Of a stretch of 64,000 nt of DNA, positions 35,764 through 44,295 are shown piece by piece. The notes beneath the pieces were generated by a model. That model was not told where the DNA came from. It saw only the letters and a program-made list of their open reading frames with translations, and did no database searches. Origin of the DNA: Afipia sp. Root123D2 (GTDB lineage: Bacteria; Pseudomonadota; Alphaproteobacteria; Rhizobiales; Xanthobacteraceae); the NCBI RefSeq assembly GCF_001425835.1, contig NZ_LMDP01000002.1:590828-654827 (forward strand). Reading direction: 5' to 3'. A program made the position numbers and the translations under genes. The stretch's first letter is position 1, and each line of letters begins with the position of its first letter.

Positions 35764-35801
35764 GTTCTATATATTAGTACGTGCGTTCCATTTTCTGAAA
35801 G
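35764..35801 (-). promoter_or_regulatory. Island operator pair upstream of the permease-ATPase unit
   Basis: Elements GTTCTATATATTAGTAC (35764-35780) and GTTCCATTTTCTGAAAG (35785-35801) have centres 21 bp apart. The first matches the element upstream of the 45103 gene at 15 of 17 positions. The pair lies 64 bp upstream of the preferred GTG start. Confidence 0.68.
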
Positions 35802-36286
35802 CATATCTTGAGGATTGAACGCGCGTCAACGTTCGCTATCTGCGCCCCGTATTTACTTAAACAACGAGGTCGAGCGGATGCCGCCGCGATGGAGAGATAG
35901 GATTGACCTGCTTCTTATGTTCCAGACTGCTCTAACCTCGAAAAGCTCCCGGCCAGGAACCAATGCCGGAATGAGGGGTCGAGGGAGAAAGGGCCGCGAT
36001 TCCTGGAGCGAGAATTGGAGCAGCTACTCTACTCAGCAAAACCTCACAGCGCGATCGACAGACAGAATCTCGATAGTACGGATAATCGATCAGCGGTTCG
36101 AGGTCCCCTGATTGTATCTCCTGGAATCCTGCTGCCTCGCGTGATTCAGAAATGGAGAACAGCCAGCCGACAGCCTGATGCACTTAAAACTAAGTACGCT
36201 TGTGGATGAGATCAGCGAGACGATCGCTCGGTACAAAATATTCCCGAACGATCGCCTCCCAAACACCGTGCCGGGCTAGAACAAGA
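35802..36286. other. Intergenic region with a possible 33-codon ORF
   Basis: No recognised gene. A plus-strand frame at 36178-36279 (ATG to TAG, 33 residues, 'ARYKIFPNDRLPNTVPG' at its end) reads like the tail of a protein but was not identified and has no clear ribosome binding site. It could be a decayed fragment. Confidence 0.3.
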
Positions 36287-37108
36287 CTAGTCTCCCGCCA
36301 CCTTCCATTCATACAGTCCATGCTTGTCGACAAGCTTCTTCAACGTCCCCAGGCGGCGCGAGTAGTCGATGAACAGGTTAACCCAGTCGCGAAAGATATA
36401 GTCACCTTGACGGATCGCCATCGCCATCGGAGCCGATCCCACGGCGTCGACCGACAAGGTAACAAGCTCAGGATGCTCCTTCTCAAGATTTCCTGATGCG
36501 TCGGCTGGATTTGCCCATGCGTCTACTTTTCCCGCAAGAAGCTGCGCGAGGCTGTCGGGAACTTGTTTCACGCGAACCAATTGCGCTTTGCTAAATTTAC
36601 GAGTTGCAAAAAGATCCGTCGCCGACCCCAGTGTGAGTGTGATTTTCTTATCCGGCTTGTCGAGATCCGCCAGCTTCGAATACTTGTCGCTATCCTTTTT
36701 CTGGATGACGAGCCCCATCGGAAGCCGACAAACGGGATCTGTAAACGTGACAACTTCGGCCCGCGGCAACGTGACCCCCATCGCCGGCACCGTGATATCG
36801 AATTTCTTGGACTGCAAACCGGCAATCATCGTCGCCCAACCGTCCTCCACCCAAACCGGCTTCACTCCGAGCGACTGGGCCATGTCGTTCATGAAGTCGA
36901 CGGCGAAGCCGATCAGCTCGTTGGTTTTAGGATCGCGGTAGATGTACGGGTAAATTGGCGCCCATCCAATTTTCAGCTCTTTGCGACTTTTGATCGCGGA
37001 AAGAGCGGAAGGTTCCTGCGACCGCGCAGGCGCACTCGTCAAGAAAATACATGCCGCCGCTAAGGCAAAAAGACTCTCGATACCCAGGTTTCGCCGAGCA
37101 ATTACCAT
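36287..37108 (-). CDS. Amino-acid ABC transporter substrate-binding protein (SBP-A)
   Basis: A 273-residue type-2 binding protein (SBP_bac_3). The ATG at 37108 follows GAGGGG; signal peptide 'SLFALAAACIFLTSAPARSQ'. The mature protein opens 'LKIGWAPIYPYIYRDPKTNE'. It is highly similar along its whole length to the protein at 45103-45921, including 'DPVCRLP' and 'AWANPADASG'. It is likely the binding protein for the permease and ATPase at 34225-35700, although 586 bp separate it from the permease gene. Confidence 0.9.
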   Translation of the reverse strand: MVIARRNLGIESLFALAAACIFLTSAPARSQEPSALSAIKSRKELKIGWAPIYPYIYRDPKTNELIGFAVDFMNDMAQSLGVKPVWVEDGWATMIAGLQSKKFDITVPAMGVTLPRAEVVTFTDPVCRLPMGLVIQKKDSDKYSKLADLDKPDKKITLTLGSATDLFATRKFSKAQLVRVKQVPDSLAQLLAGKVDAWANPADASGNLEKEHPELVTLSVDAVGSAPMAMAIRQGDYIFRDWVNLFIDYSRRLGTLKKLVDKHGLYEWKVAGD

Positions 37109-37216
37109 TGGAGCCCCTCCTCTCATTCGTGCCCGCAGCGCCGATGGCGCCGCTATTTGAATATGCTTCTGAACATAGCAAGGCCCGATCGTTTCATCAT
37201 TTCACAGGACTCAAGG

Positions 37217-37254
37217 ATGTCAACATACAAGATAATTGTTCCAATATATGGAAT
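37217..37254. promoter_or_regulatory. Island operator pair between SBP-A and the RidA-like pair
   Basis: GTTCCAATATATGGAAT (37238-37254) is identical to the element upstream of the thiol dioxygenase gene. The proximal element at 37217-37233 holds a minus-strand TTGACA (37223-37218); centres are 21 bp apart. A 16-bp spacer then leads to AATGAT, the same layout as upstream of 45103. On the plus strand, a TTGATC box at 37272 with a 17-bp spacer could serve the RidA genes. Confidence 0.72.
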
Positions 37255-37362
37255 ACCGTCAAATATCGCTTTTGATCCGGACGTTCTCGGGGTTAAATAC
37301 AGGGGACGTGCATGAGCGTTGAAGCTCGCAATGCATGCGTGTACTCAACGGAGAACAAAGAA

Positions 37363-37710
37363 ATGGACATCAAGTACGTCGGCTCGGGCACCCGTTACAG
37401 CCGCGCAGTGATTTACAATCATGTCGCCTATCTGGCGGGCAACGTCGCCAAAGAACCTGGGCCAACCGCTGGTGAACAGGCACGAATGATCCTCTCTCAG
37501 ATCGATGAGACCTTGGCGCTTTGCGGCACCGATAAATCGAAGCTTCTAACGGCCACGATCGTCTTCACGGACATGCGGGATTTCGACGCCGTTAACGAGG
37601 CTTGGGACGCATGGGTTGTTCCCGGCCACCTGCCAACGCGCACTCCGATCGAAGCAAAGCTCCTCACTCCGCGCCACCTTGTCGCTATGCAGGTCACCGC
37701 CGCGGTCTGA
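37363..37710 (+). CDS. RidA/YjgF-like protein 1
   Basis: A 115-residue RidA-fold protein. The ATG at 37363 aligns exactly with the start of the next gene's product (both 115 residues: 'KYVGSGTRYSRAVIYNHVAY' against 'KHIGSEAHSAQAVIYGGVIY'); an ATG at 37312 with AGGGGA is an alternative. The Arg of the RidA active site has a counterpart in 'LPTRTPIEAKLL'. The family Glu near the C-terminus is replaced in 'VAMQVTAAV'. RidA proteins hydrolyse reactive enamines/imines such as 2-aminoacrylate. Confidence 0.82.
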   Translation: MDIKYVGSGTRYSRAVIYNHVAYLAGNVAKEPGPTAGEQARMILSQIDETLALCGTDKSKLLTATIVFTDMRDFDAVNEAWDAWVVPGHLPTRTPIEAKLLTPRHLVAMQVTAAV

Positions 37711-37743
37711 CTAGCCGCCTCAATGGATATTCTGGAGGAAAGA

Positions 37744-38091
37744 ATGCAGGCAAAGCATATTGGGTCTGAGGCGCACTCAGCCCAGGCAGTCATTTATGGC
37801 GGCGTGATTTATCTACCAGCGATCGTGTCCGATGAAGATTCCTCGACAGCGGGAGATCAGACCTCATCAATCCTCAGATCGATCGACCATCATCTGGAAG
37901 CGAATGGTACGAGCAAACGAAGGATGTTGAGCGTTACTATTTACTGTGCCGACTCGCGGCTCTTCGAAGAGGTCAACGCACGCTGGGACGCCTGGGTGCC
38001 TTGGCATGATCCGCCGGCTTGCACGTTTCTGGTCGGAAGGCTCGCGGGTCCGCGGAAGCGCGTTGCGATCCAGGTCACTGCGGCGCTCTGA
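37744..38091 (+). CDS. RidA/YjgF-like protein 2, lacking the catalytic Arg
   Basis: A 115-residue RidA-fold protein with GGAGG just before the ATG. It is a tandem paralogue of the preceding gene, 33 bp downstream. At the active-site position RidA has PAR; here the sequence is 'PPACTFLVGRL', so Cys replaces Arg, and the C-terminal Glu is also absent ('VAIQVTAAL'). It may be an inactive subunit, a binding protein or have changed chemistry. Confidence 0.78.
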   Translation: MQAKHIGSEAHSAQAVIYGGVIYLPAIVSDEDSSTAGDQTSSILRSIDHHLEANGTSKRRMLSVTIYCADSRLFEEVNARWDAWVPWHDPPACTFLVGRLAGPRKRVAIQVTAAL

Positions 38092-38107
38092 CACCGCGAA
38101 TTGAACC

Positions 38108-38148
38108 AATCGATCCCGCGCGTCAATTTCACGACGGGATCGATTTTC
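38108..38148 (+). terminator. Hairpin terminator after the RidA pair
   Basis: AATCGATCCCG and CGGGATCGATT form an 11-bp perfect stem with a 16-base loop, followed by TTCTCTTT, 17 bp after the RidA2 stop. Confidence 0.6.
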
Positions 38149-38443
38149 TCTTTGTACCGCACTGCCTGAGACCGAAGACAGGATCACCGGACGTGGATCG
38201 TTCCGGATCCTGCGCTAAGTGGACCTGCCACAAACACTTCGGCTCGCACCAATGCGCAACGCCTTGCGATTCTTCGCCTTCGAAAGAACCGTCAATTTCT
38301 GCGAACGAACTTATGACCGCTCCGCCAACCACCAAGCGCTGCGTGGTGGGCGGCAATCGCGGCTCCACACACACGAAGATCATGCCGGCGCCAGTGATGC
38401 GTCGGCACTTCTCTTCAGCGCCGCGAAACGAGCAAGATCGCTG
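38149..38443. other. Intergenic region between convergent units
   Basis: About 295 bp between the RidA terminator and the end of Mop2. Open frames are present but none is recognisable as a gene. Confidence 0.4.
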
Positions 38444-40783
38444 TCACGCGTTTTCGGGCCGGCGTACAGTGCTCAGACTCAACGCCGGCGGCGGCTCGAA
38501 GGCCTGGATCGCGGGTAGATTGCCGGTGAAGCGTTCGACCTGAACGGTGGTAAGCTGCCCGCAACAGCCCTGCGCGAGACTCGAAGTGCCGATGTCGCGT
38601 GTCAGGACATTGGGATTGCCGTGAACGCACAACGGCTTGTCTTCGTCGGGATCTTCCGGATCGTACCAAGCTCCGGTCGGAAGCTGCACCACACCGGGCC
38701 GCACGCCATCGGTCAGCCGTGCCGCCGCGAGGCAAGCGCCACGATCGTTGAACAACTTGACGATGTCGCCATCGGCGATGCCGCGAGCTGACGCGTCCTG
38801 CGGATTGATGCACATGACCTCGCGGCTGCGGTGCTTCATTTCGGCGCTATGGCCTCCGAAATCGAATTGGCTGTGCAGGCGTGATGCAGGCTGGTTGGCG
38901 ACGAGCTGGAGGGGGTGACGCTCGCTGACGACATCAACCGGCGAAATCCAGGCCGGATGACCGGGACAGTCGGCATAGCCGTAGCTTGCGATACGCTCGG
39001 AAAAAATCTCGATCTTGCCGCTGGGCGTCGTCAACGGATTGCCTTGCGGATCGTTACGAAAGGCTCGCAGCAAGCCGCCTTCGTGCGGCCGCTGGGGCAG
39101 CAGCAGCTCACCGCGCTCCCAAAACGCTTCGAAGTCCGGCGCCTCCAGGCCAAGTGATACGAGCGTGTTTTGGGTTCTCTTGTATAGATGACGCAACCAC
39201 TCGTCGGAGGTACGGCCTTCGGTGAAGGCCTCGCGGCGGCCAAGCCGGTCGGCGAGCTCGGTGAAGATGTCGTAATCGTCGCGCGCCTCTCCATAGGGTT
39301 CGGCCATCTTCTGCATCGCGATGAGCAGCGGATCGTACGGGTTTCCGCCGATGTCGTTGCGTTCCAGCGTCATGGTGGCGGGCAGTACAATGTCGGCGTG
39401 GCGCGCCGTCGCCGTCCAGCCGATTTCGTGCACGATGAAAGTTTCGACCTGCGCAACCGCCTTGCGCAGGCGATTGATATCCTGGTGGTGGTGGAAGGGA
39501 TTGCCGCCTGCCCAATACACGAGCCGGATATCGGGATAGCTCATCTTCCGGCCGTTATAGTCGAACGGTGCACCGGGATTGAGCAGCATGTCCGCGATCC
39601 GGGCGACGGGAATAAAGACCTCTTTGATCGGATTCGCGCCCTGCGGCAGGGACGCAATCGGAGCAGCGTTGGCGCGACGGCCGAAATTGGCCATCGCTCC
39701 GAGTGCGTAGTTGAAGCCGCCGCCGGGTAGTCCGAATTGCCCCAGCATCGCGGCGAGCACAGCGGCCATCCACACGGGTTGCTCGCCATGCTCGGCGCGC
39801 TGCAGTGAATGCGAGACGACGATGAGAACGCGCTTGCCCGGCAGCCGGCTTGCCTGTCGCGCGATCTCGTCAGCGGTGATGCCGCTAATTTTCGAGGCCC
39901 ACGCGGCGTCCTTGGGAACGCCATCGCTTCGGCCCATCAGGTAGTCCTCGAACTGAGGCCACCCGACGCAATGACTCGCGAGAAAGGCACGGTCATGCCA
40001 GCCGTTCACCACCAGAGTGTGAGCAATACCGAGCATAAGCGCCGTATCGGTTCCCGGGTGCGCTGTCAGCCACTCGGCGTTGATTTCCGGGGGCAGATCA
40101 TCGCGGATAGGGCTGATCAGCACAAAACGGCCGCCGCGCGCGTGGCAGGCACGCATGTGGTCGCGCTCCGAATGGCGACCGACACCACCGGGAGCGACGA
40201 AGGAGTTCTTCAGTGCCATTCCGCCGAAAGCGAGAACGATATCCGTATGTGCGACGATATCTTCCCACAACACATTCTCGCGGGAGACTTCCTCGTACCC
40301 CCCGATGACGTACGGCAGTATGACCGAAGCCGCACCGGATGAGTAGGTGTTGACCGAACGTACGTAGCCATCCATCGCAAAGTTGAGAAAACGATGGACC
40401 TGGCTTTGCGCGTGGTGGAAACGGCCCGCGCTGCTCCAACCGTACGAGCCGCCGTAAATCGCCTGCGGGCCATGCGCATCCCCGACACGCTTAAGTTCGG
40501 CCGCAATGAAATCGAGCGCATGATCCCATTCGACCTCTACGAACTCGTCGCGCCCACGCCGCTCATCTCGCCCAGGCCCATTCTCCAACCAGCCACGCCG
40601 GATCATGGGACGGGCGACACGCGCCTTGTGGCGCAGGGCACCGGCGAAATTCTGGATGACTCGGTTGGGGTGGGGATCGCTGGGGTGCGGAGTTATGACG
40701 AGTTCGTCGTCGATCCATTGCCCGGAGAACGCACCGTAGTGTGAGAGATGCGATCGGGAAGATTGGCTGGCAGGCTTGGTCAT
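38444..40783 (-). CDS. Molybdopterin S/N-oxide reductase, BisC/TorA/DMSO-reductase family (Mop2)
   Basis: A 779-residue molybdoenzyme, paralogous to Mop1 but clearly diverged. 'SHYGAFSGQWIDDELVI' is the family N-terminus, 'GGSYGWSSAGRFHHAQ' (from residue 111) the Ser-ligand motif, and 'YWAGGNPFHHHQDINRLRKA' and 'HGNPNVLTRDIGTSSLAQGC' the cofactor blocks. No Fe-S motif and no Tat signal, so cytoplasmic. The Ala stretch and substrate-funnel region differ from Mop1, suggesting another substrate or stereoisomer of the sulfoxide. The start codon is only 21 bp from an island operator. Confidence 0.9.
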   Translation of the reverse strand: MTKPASQSSRSHLSHYGAFSGQWIDDELVITPHPSDPHPNRVIQNFAGALRHKARVARPMIRRGWLENGPGRDERRGRDEFVEVEWDHALDFIAAELKRVGDAHGPQAIYGGSYGWSSAGRFHHAQSQVHRFLNFAMDGYVRSVNTYSSGAASVILPYVIGGYEEVSRENVLWEDIVAHTDIVLAFGGMALKNSFVAPGGVGRHSERDHMRACHARGGRFVLISPIRDDLPPEINAEWLTAHPGTDTALMLGIAHTLVVNGWHDRAFLASHCVGWPQFEDYLMGRSDGVPKDAAWASKISGITADEIARQASRLPGKRVLIVVSHSLQRAEHGEQPVWMAAVLAAMLGQFGLPGGGFNYALGAMANFGRRANAAPIASLPQGANPIKEVFIPVARIADMLLNPGAPFDYNGRKMSYPDIRLVYWAGGNPFHHHQDINRLRKAVAQVETFIVHEIGWTATARHADIVLPATMTLERNDIGGNPYDPLLIAMQKMAEPYGEARDDYDIFTELADRLGRREAFTEGRTSDEWLRHLYKRTQNTLVSLGLEAPDFEAFWERGELLLPQRPHEGGLLRAFRNDPQGNPLTTPSGKIEIFSERIASYGYADCPGHPAWISPVDVVSERHPLQLVANQPASRLHSQFDFGGHSAEMKHRSREVMCINPQDASARGIADGDIVKLFNDRGACLAAARLTDGVRPGVVQLPTGAWYDPEDPDEDKPLCVHGNPNVLTRDIGTSSLAQGCCGQLTTVQVERFTGNLPAIQAFEPPPALSLSTVRRPENA

Positions 40784-40803
40784 GGTGACCGACCTCGTAT
40801 CTT

Positions 40804-40841
40804 ATTCTTATATATGGAACGTGTGTTCGACTATACATGAA
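40804..40841 (-). promoter_or_regulatory. Island operator pair upstream of Mop2
   Basis: ATTCTTATATATGGAAC (40804-40820) is a near-perfect palindrome; a second element GTTCGACTATACATGAA lies at 40825-40841 with its centre 21 bp away. The proximal element is 21 bp from the Mop2 ATG, leaving little room for a leader. Confidence 0.68.
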
Positions 40842-41133
40842 AGCTGTTGGCTTGGCGACACTATATTCGCTTGGCGAACGCTCGCCACATCGAACAGCAA
40901 TCCGGCGTTGCCGGATTTCTTAAAACGAATTTACGGCGAGATCGTTGCAGTCACAGCATCAGGGTGTGGCCGAGCCGATCATCGCGACTGGAAGGTGATC
41001 GAGATCGAGAGCTATCACTGGTTTCGGGTCTTGACCGAGGTTCATGAACAGGCGAGACGAAGGCCTCGCGTAAGATCGCACCGAGCGGCTTCGCGTCTCG
41101 ACGCGGATTCGATAATTCAAGGGGAGTAATGTG

Positions 41134-41598
41134 ATGACTGACGTTGAACGCAAACTTCAGGAGCGCGGGTTGAGCGTACCGGTGGCTGCGAAAAGTCTTG
41201 CGGACTACGTGCCGGTGAATCGTGCCGGCAATCTCATCTTCGTCTCCGGGCAGTTGCCGGTGCGGGATGGCAAGCTGGCGTTCGAGGGCATTGTCGGAAA
41301 GGATCTCGATGTAGAAACCGCGAAGCAGGCCGCGGTTCTGTGTGCGCTCAATATTCTCGGCCAGCTCAAGGCTGCCGTACCGTCGCTCGATCGCGTGCGC
41401 TGTGTCCGCCTCGGCGGATTCGTGCAAAGCCAGGCCGGGTTTAAGGATCACGCAGCGGTGGTCAACGGAGCGTCCGAACTGATCGTCTTCGCGTTCGGAG
41501 AGAAGGGGCGGCACGCTCGCGCGGCAGTCGGATGCAGTGCATTGCCGCTCGGCGCCGCCGTCGAGGTTGAGGCGATTTTCGAGGTCGAAAGCGATTGA
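41134..41598 (+). CDS. RidA/YjgF-like protein 3
   Basis: A 154-residue RidA-family protein of the longer subgroup. AAGGGGAG precedes the ATG at 41134 (a GTG at 41131 is adjacent). 'PVNRAGNLIFVSGQLPVRDG' is the family N-terminal block. The active-site Arg ('RHARAAVGCSALP') and C-terminal Glu ('AVEVEAIFEVE') are both present, unlike in RidA 1 and 2. Possible roles are enamine deamination or a related hydrolase. It is divergent from Mop2, about 300 bp away. Confidence 0.87.
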   Translation: MTDVERKLQERGLSVPVAAKSLADYVPVNRAGNLIFVSGQLPVRDGKLAFEGIVGKDLDVETAKQAAVLCALNILGQLKAAVPSLDRVRCVRLGGFVQSQAGFKDHAAVVNGASELIVFAFGEKGRHARAAVGCSALPLGAAVEVEAIFEVESD

Positions 41599-41962
41599 TC
41601 GATAACCCGGTCGCCGCGTTAGCGGCGCGCTACCGGATATCTCCGCCAACAAATGTCTCGCGCTCCTCACCTGTTTGACGCAGATGAAGGATCGCGAGGC
41701 GCACTCCGCGATAACGAGGCTGGCGGAGAGATATATTCATTTCGATCAGGCCGAAGTGGTAGCCTTCAATCAGGAGTGCTCAGGCCGTGGACGAGTTCAC
41801 ATTTTTTTCACATTCTGAACATTAGGAACGCGCGGACGATCATTCTCTTTTAGGTTTGCTGCGTAGCATAAATACCGGCTCTGCCGTTCAAAACGAAAAG
41901 CTAAGCCATTGTTCTCTTGGTGCTTTCGGTCAGAATAGGCGCTATCTCATTTCGAGAGCCGG
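41599..41962. other. Intergenic region, no gene recognised
   Basis: About 360 bp after RidA3. Open frames are short and lack family features. A loose TTC-N8-GGAA near 41815-41830 has the wrong spacing for the island operator. Confidence 0.4.
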
Positions 41963-42115
41963 ATGCCGAACGATCGCCTGTCAGATCCATTTGGAGAAAC
42001 GTCTGTCAATGCCACTCGGCGGTCAGACAAAGTGTCTGCATCACGCGTAGGCGTTGTGCTGTTCTGGCTTGTCGTCGTCGCTTTGGTCGTAGGACGCGCA
42101 TTCTATCAGAGTTAG
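41963..42115 (+). CDS. Small single-pass membrane protein (50 residues)
   Basis: ATG at 41963 with GAGAG upstream to TAG at 42113. The product has a polar N-terminal half ('PNDRLSDPFGETS') with a basic patch ('RRSDK') and one strong membrane segment 'VGVVLFWLVVVALVVGRAF' near the C-terminus. The inside-positive pattern fits a real membrane anchor. No homologue was recognised. It is convergent with the LysR gene. Confidence 0.42.
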   Translation: MPNDRLSDPFGETSVNATRRSDKVSASRVGVVLFWLVVVALVVGRAFYQS

Positions 42116-42137
42116 CGTGACGTTCTTAGGCGTTACC

Positions 42138-43022
42138 TTACTTTTGCAAAAGCCGTTCAAAGGCGATGGCCGCCGGCATCGTAATCTGGCCGACGGCCTT
42201 TAGCTTCCACAATGTGCGTTCGATGTGCAGGTCTTTCATCGGAACGGTTTTCAGGCGGCCGAGAGCCAGTTGATCCTGCGTGGCAGAGCGCGACACGATT
42301 GAGACGCCGAGTGTAGCGGCAACCGTGTTCTTGATCGCTTCGGTACTCCCGATCTCGAGCGTCCGCGAAGGTTCGATCCCATGCGCGGCCAACGCCTGTG
42401 CGACCACTTCCCGCGACCCTGAACCTGGTTCGCGAATGACAAGAATTTCGTTGTTAATGAGCTTCGGATCGATCGGGCTTTCTGCCGATGCGAACGGATG
42501 ATGAGGGCTGACGATCAATTCCATCACGTCGGTTTGCCAGGGTTCGGATGCGAGGTTGTCGTCATCAACCGGTCCCTCCACCAATGCGATCTCGATCTCG
42601 TGCCGGAGCATGAGGTCGGCAATATCGCGGGTGTTGGCGCTGACAAGATGTAGGTCGATTCCAGGGTGCGCCGCATGAAATGCGCCAAGAACATCGGGGA
42701 TCAGATAGGTCGCGATGGTCGTGCTGGCACCAATCCGTAGAAGGCCGCTGTCCAGACCGCGTAGCGCGCGCAACTCTTCCTCCGCCGACCGTTCCGCTGC
42801 GAAGAGTGCTTCGGCGTGCCGCATCAGCGCCTGACCCTCGCGCGTCGGCTTCACACCGCGTGGCGAGCGGTCAAGCAGCCGGCATCCAAGCTGGAGTTCA
42901 AAATCACGCACGCCTTTGGAGATCGATGGCTGACTGAGCAGCAGAATCTCCGCGGCTTTCGAGAAGCTGCCCGACTGCGCCACGGTGGTGAACAAGCGCA
43001 GGAGATGGAGATTGAGCGGCAT
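42138..43022 (-). CDS. LysR-family regulator divergent from yeiH (YeiE/CbbR-like)
   Basis: A 294-residue LysR protein. The HTH is at the N-terminus ('HLLRLFTTVAQSGSFSKAAE', 'LLLSQPSISKGVRDFELQLG'), followed by an effector domain with 'GASTTIATYLIPDVLGAFHA', the pattern of the CbbR/YeiE/CysB-like group. It is transcribed away from a YeiH-family gene, the same arrangement as yeiE-yeiH in enterobacteria. It probably controls that exporter. Confidence 0.88.
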   Translation of the reverse strand: MPLNLHLLRLFTTVAQSGSFSKAAEILLLSQPSISKGVRDFELQLGCRLLDRSPRGVKPTREGQALMRHAEALFAAERSAEEELRALRGLDSGLLRIGASTTIATYLIPDVLGAFHAAHPGIDLHLVSANTRDIADLMLRHEIEIALVEGPVDDDNLASEPWQTDVMELIVSPHHPFASAESPIDPKLINNEILVIREPGSGSREVVAQALAAHGIEPSRTLEIGSTEAIKNTVAATLGVSIVSRSATQDQLALGRLKTVPMKDLHIERTLWKLKAVGQITMPAAIAFERLLQK

Positions 43023-43118
43023 AACTTCTTTCTATTGGCCTAGAGCAAAAAGATATTATCTTTGTTGCATCGTTTGGAGCATAAATTTTCTCCTGGCCAA
43101 AGAAGAAAATTGCATTCC

Positions 43119-44165
43119 GTGACGACGTCGACCGCAGAAGAACGAAAAACACTTTGGGATGACGTCGCAGGCCGCACGTGGGGCGTCGCCCTATGTCTTG
43201 CGATCACTTTGGTATCGATCGCAGCACAGAAGCTTGAGGTCTGGCTTCTGGGCGTTCCCTATGTCGAAGCGCTGGTCATTGCCATTCTGCTGGGAATGGC
43301 AATCCGCGCGTTCTGGACTCCAGGCCACCGGTGGATGTCCGGAATTTCCTTCAGTGCCAAACAGCTTCTCGAAGTTGCGGTGATGCTGATGGGCGCCTCG
43401 CTGAGTCTGGCCGCGATCGCGGCATCCGGGCCCTTGTTGCTCGCCATTGTGGTCGCGATCGTCATCGTGTCGCTGGTCTTCAGTTACGGCATTAGCCGCG
43501 CGCTGGGTTTGCCGCAGAAAATTTCAATCCTGATTGCTTGTGGAAACTCGATTTGCGGGAACTCCGCCATCGCAGCTGCAGCTCCAGTGATCAGTGCGAG
43601 CAGTGACGATGTTGGCGCGTCAATTTCGTTCACAGCCATTCTCGGTGTGATCACGGTGCTTGGCTTGCCGCTGCTGGTTCCGCTGTTCGACCTGTCATTC
43701 AGACAATATGGCATTCTGGCAGGATTAACCGTCTATGCCGTGCCGCAGGTTCTCGCGACCACCGTGCCTGTGAGTTTCGTGAGTGCGCAGGTCGGCACAC
43801 TGGTGAAGCTTATCCGCGTTTTGATGCTAGGTCCCGTTCTCATCGGCTTGACGCTGATGATGCGGGGCAAAGAAGGCAGATCGCCGGCAGTCGCCTCTGC
43901 GCGCAGTCCGCTAACATGGGTGCCGTGGTTCATTCCGGCCTTTCTTGCCTTTGCGGCATTGCGTTCGCTCGGTCTGGTTCCCGATTTCGCGATCGGGCCG
44001 ATAGCCAAGGTTGCCAGCTTTTTGACGGTTGTTTCGATGGCAGCTCTCGGCCTTGGTGTCGATCTCTCGCTGGTCGGACGGGCCGGGGTGCGGATCACCG
44101 CTGCAGTCTTGCTGTCGCTCGTTCTCCTGATCGTGGTCAGCCTTGGCGTAACCCGCTTCTTCTAG
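43119..44165 (+). CDS. yeiH: YeiH-family (UPF0324) membrane transporter, putative sulfite/sulfate exporter
   Basis: A 348-residue membrane protein (about ten helices) of the YeiH family. Conserved blocks are 'VPYVEALVIAILLGMAIRAF', 'ISFSAKQLLEVAVMLMGASL', 'ACGNSICGNSAIAAAAPVIS' and 'GLTVYAVPQVLATTVPVS'. Family members are annotated as putative sulfate exporters. The start is uncertain: GTG 43119 or TTG codons at 43110 or 43062. In this setting it could release sulfite formed from organic sulfur. Confidence 0.85.
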   Translation: MTTSTAEERKTLWDDVAGRTWGVALCLAITLVSIAAQKLEVWLLGVPYVEALVIAILLGMAIRAFWTPGHRWMSGISFSAKQLLEVAVMLMGASLSLAAIAASGPLLLAIVVAIVIVSLVFSYGISRALGLPQKISILIACGNSICGNSAIAAAAPVISASSDDVGASISFTAILGVITVLGLPLLVPLFDLSFRQYGILAGLTVYAVPQVLATTVPVSFVSAQVGTLVKLIRVLMLGPVLIGLTLMMRGKEGRSPAVASARSPLTWVPWFIPAFLAFAALRSLGLVPDFAIGPIAKVASFLTVVSMAALGLGVDLSLVGRAGVRITAAVLLSLVLLIVVSLGVTRFF

Positions 44166-44295
44166 CGCAAATCCTACGATTAATGAGCGGCACGCAAGCG
44201 GCCGTCACCCTGCGGCAAGGAGCGTGCTCCCCTGGCGTGCATCGCAATGGCAAGTCTGGCGGCGATATCCGAAAAGTCGAACGCAAGAGTCTTAC

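Noticed and set aside
38129-38383. Minus-strand frame of 84 codons after Mop2
   Set aside because: No ribosome binding site or family similarity, and it overlaps the RidA terminator.
41810-41832. TTC-N8-GGAA resembling the island operator
   Set aside because: The arm spacing is one base too long and no partner element lies 21 bp away.
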